NCBI RefSeq assembly: GCF_001592085.1
Contig: NZ_BCWD01000002.1
Span: forward strand, 1 to 64,000
Length of the DNA: 64,000 nt
Origin: Levilactobacillus senmaizukei DSM 21775 = NBRC 103853
GTDB lineage: Bacteria > Bacillota > Bacilli > Lactobacillales > Lactobacillaceae
Direction of reading: 5' to 3'
Below the pieces are notes generated by a model. That model was given only the letters and a program-made list of their open reading frames with translations. It had not been told where the DNA came from and searched no databases. How positions within the stretch are numbered: position 1 is the first letter of the stretch; each line of letters begins with the position of its first letter. The position numbers were made by a program, and so were the translations under genes. Of the stretch, positions 62,646-64,000 are shown one piece after another.

Positions 62646-63206
62646 TTAATTTAAAAAATTTTCCGGTGGCGTCAAATGGGCAATCAGTCGCTGGGTTAGC
62701 GAACGCCGCCAGCGGTACACCGTGGCCAGGTTCACGTCATGGCGTTGCGCAATCTCGGCCGCCGTTAGCTGATCGACCATGGTGCCCACCAAGAAGCGCC
62801 ATTCGCCGGTCTTACCGGCGGCTCCCACTAATTTTAGGAGGTAGCGGCGATAATCGGCCAGGCCAATCGCCGTCAGGACATTCTCCTCATTCGGGAGTTC
62901 CGTGAGGACGGGATCGGCATCCCCCGGCAGTTGGCGTTCCGTTTGTTTCCGGTCCTGTCGCAATTGATCGGCCAGCGTCCAGACCACCTTTTGCAGGGCG
63001 TACGCCAGGAACTGGTGGGGTTGGGCCTCCGGATCACCGGGATAGGTCGCATAAATTTCGGGAAAGGCCAGCCGGCCCTCCTGGAGGTAGTCCTCGTAGT
63101 CGTTGTGACTGGGCGACAGGTGGAGGCGCTTGAGGGCGGCATAGAGAATCGTTTCGTGGTCGCCTTCGTATAAGAAGCGATACGCGGCGGTGGGGTCAGT
63201 AACCAA
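62646..63206 (-). CDS. Sigma-70-family sigma factor (short, ECF/SigX-like)
   Basis: A 186-residue sigma-like protein. Residues about 30-85 resemble region 2 (Y-E-D-Y-L-Q-E-G-R-L-A-F-P-E), and residues 145-178 form a region 4-type HTH (L-T-A-A-E-I-A-Q-R-H-D-V-N-L-A-T-V-Y-R-W-R-R-S-L-T-Q-R-L). The start is TTG at 63206, nine bases after GGAAGGA. It is the first gene of an operon with DUF1659-like and DUF2922 genes. Comparable in size to ComX/SigX-like factors of lactobacilli, which have been discussed in competence contexts; a specific role is not shown here. Confidence 0.75.
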   Translation of the reverse strand: MVTDPTAAYRFLYEGDHETILYAALKRLHLSPSHNDYEDYLQEGRLAFPEIYATYPGDPEAQPHQFLAYALQKVVWTLADQLRQDRKQTERQLPGDADPVLTELPNEENVLTAIGLADYRRYLLKLVGAAGKTGEWRFLVGTMVDQLTAAEIAQRHDVNLATVYRWRRSLTQRLIAHLTPPENFLN

Positions 63207-63289
63207 ATGAAATCATCCTTCCGAGTGTGATGATCCATAGCGCTATGGTCACGGCCTACCTTACCGGAGTCGGCGGCGGACTCCTAACG

Positions 63290-63417
63290 CCCGTTTTTTC
63301 CCGTTTAGCCCCCGTTTTTGGCCTGTAAAACCGGTCCTTCATCCCCTAAATAGCTATTCGCGGGAAAATCGGCTGAAATCGTCAAAGTCCTGCTTTTTCC
63401 CGTTTAACCCCCGTTTT
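63290..63417. promoter_or_regulatory. Phased CCCGTTT boxes between sigma operon and secreted gene
   Basis: CCCGTTT occurs at 63290, 63300 and 63311, and again at 63399 and 63410, with spacings of 10 and 11 bp. The second group lies within a 24-base near-identical repeat of the first, 99 bp apart. Helical phasing suggests a multi-site protein-binding region between the divergent genes. Confidence 0.6.
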
Positions 63418-63487
63418 GTTCTTTTTAGAGGGTAAATTTATTTTCAGAATCACCCGCAGACTGAGTTATTTGTGGTATAAATAATTA

Positions 63488-63501
63488 TGTAAGCGGTTAA
63501 A
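63488..63501 (+). promoter_or_regulatory. Near-cre site before the secreted protein gene
   Basis: TGTAAGCGGTTAAA differs from cre at one conserved position (A instead of C near the 3' end). It lies about 30 bp upstream of the start codon, where binding would interfere with transcription. Confidence 0.3.
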
Positions 63502-63527
63502 TAATAGATTTCATATCGGAGGCATTT

Positions 63528-64000
63528 ATGCACATGAAGAAAGCGGTTTGGTTAACGGCCGTTGCCAGCGCGGCCCTGCTCTTGGGCGGGACCAGCGTGG
63601 CTCAGGCCAAGACTTATAATCAAAAGGGTAACGCCCTAGCCAGTTATAACGTTAAGAAGTACAAGACGGTAAACAATAAGAACTTATTTGTTAAGCGGTA
63701 CGGCTTCAAGACCAGTTATAGCAACATTTTCCAGACGTCACCCACTAGCCTACATAGCACCAAGGGGAAGAAAGCCACGTTCAAGAGTAACGTCTTCCTA
63801 CCCGTCACCTACAACCGGTCGGCCGACTGGGGCAATCCCCAAAGTGAGGTCATCACAAAGGACGGCAAGACCCTCTACGAGCTGATTACCACCAGTTCGC
63901 AAAGTACCCGCGGTTGGATTGTGAAGTACAACCTGGGCGCCCTGCGGAGCAAATACGGCATCAGTACTAGCCACATGGATGCCTTGCGCCGGGCCACTTA
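63528..64000 (+). CDS. Secreted protein, partial at window end
   Basis: Frame from ATG at 63528 (GGAGG five bases upstream; an alternative ATG at 63534) open to the window edge, 157 codons so far. The signal peptide is clear: M-K-K-A-V-W-L-T-A-V-A-S-A-A-L-L-L-G-G-T to A-Q-A-K, cleaved near residue 28. The mature part has repeated basic Lys/Tyr/Ser segments with a pattern of short beta strands (Y-N-Q-K-G-N-A-L-A-S-Y-N-V-K-K-Y). No anchor is visible yet. Family not identified. Confidence 0.75.
   Translation, partial: MHMKKAVWLTAVASAALLLGGTSVAQAKTYNQKGNALASYNVKKYKTVNNKNLFVKRYGFKTSYSNIFQTSPTSLHSTKGKKATFKSNVFLPVTYNRSADWGNPQSEVITKDGKTLYELITTSSQSTRGWIVKYNLGALRSKYGISTSHMDALRRAT

Overview
The window reads as chromosome from a heterofermentative lactobacillus close to Levilactobacillus (the brevis group). 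Evidence: an S-layer-type precursor whose signal peptide and N-terminal half resemble Levilactobacillus brevis S-layer proteins, several families largely confined to lactobacilli (DUF1129, DUF5776/MucBP, DUF2922, DUF1659-like), Gram-positive ribosome binding sites with frequent TTG starts, and many clean intrinsic terminators. The block rsmG-noc-parA-parB-DUF951-ychF places the window near the chromosomal origin. Most genes lie on the minus strand. I see no rRNA, tRNA, CRISPR array, prophage or intact transposase.

Layout. 1-9.8 kb: MFS transporter, small membrane protein, beta-lactamase-fold serine hydrolase, UvrA paralogue, gpmA, AI-2E-type permease, ROK regulator. 9.8-19 kb: repeat elements, TPR-like surface protein, cfa, secreted-type protein, azlCD, large YhgE/Pip membrane protein. 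19-30 kb: a cell-wall module (DD-carboxypeptidase with an adjacent two-component system), CBS-less guaB, two large membrane proteins (one frameshifted), a small secreted protein. 29.7-36.2 kb: DUF1129, ychF, DUF951, parB, parA, noc, rsmG, metallophosphoesterase. 37-42.6 kb: nucleoside/purine salvage (nucleoside hydrolase, NCS2 permease, NupC permease and a catalytically degraded phosphopentomutase homologue). 42.9-43.6 kb: a large structured non-coding RNA with its own promoter, cre box and terminator. 43.9-50.7 kb: NAD(P)-binding protein, small hypothetical genes, MarR regulator, ComK-like protein, two HTH-type proteins. 50.8-58 kb: three tandem secreted MucBP/DUF5776 paralogues (the first frameshifted in an A7 tract) converging on the S-layer-type gene. 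58.1-58.75 kb: a cluster of structured RNA signals. 58.8-64 kb: aminotransferase/LysR divergent pair, a tiny sigma-factor operon, and the start of a secreted protein.

Two signals stand out. (1) A roughly 580-nt transcript on the minus strand at about 43527-42944, whose ends pair in a 17-bp stem, with further nested long-range helices, no long ORF, and a promoter overlapped by a CcpA (cre) site. (2) Thirteen copies of a dispersed 120-165-nt element in intergenic DNA. Each has outer arms that are complementary within a copy but differ between copies, plus two internal hairpins with compensatory changes. I cannot match either with certainty to a named family from memory.

All coordinates and motifs come from reading the sequence. 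Family assignments are from recognised motifs, not searches.
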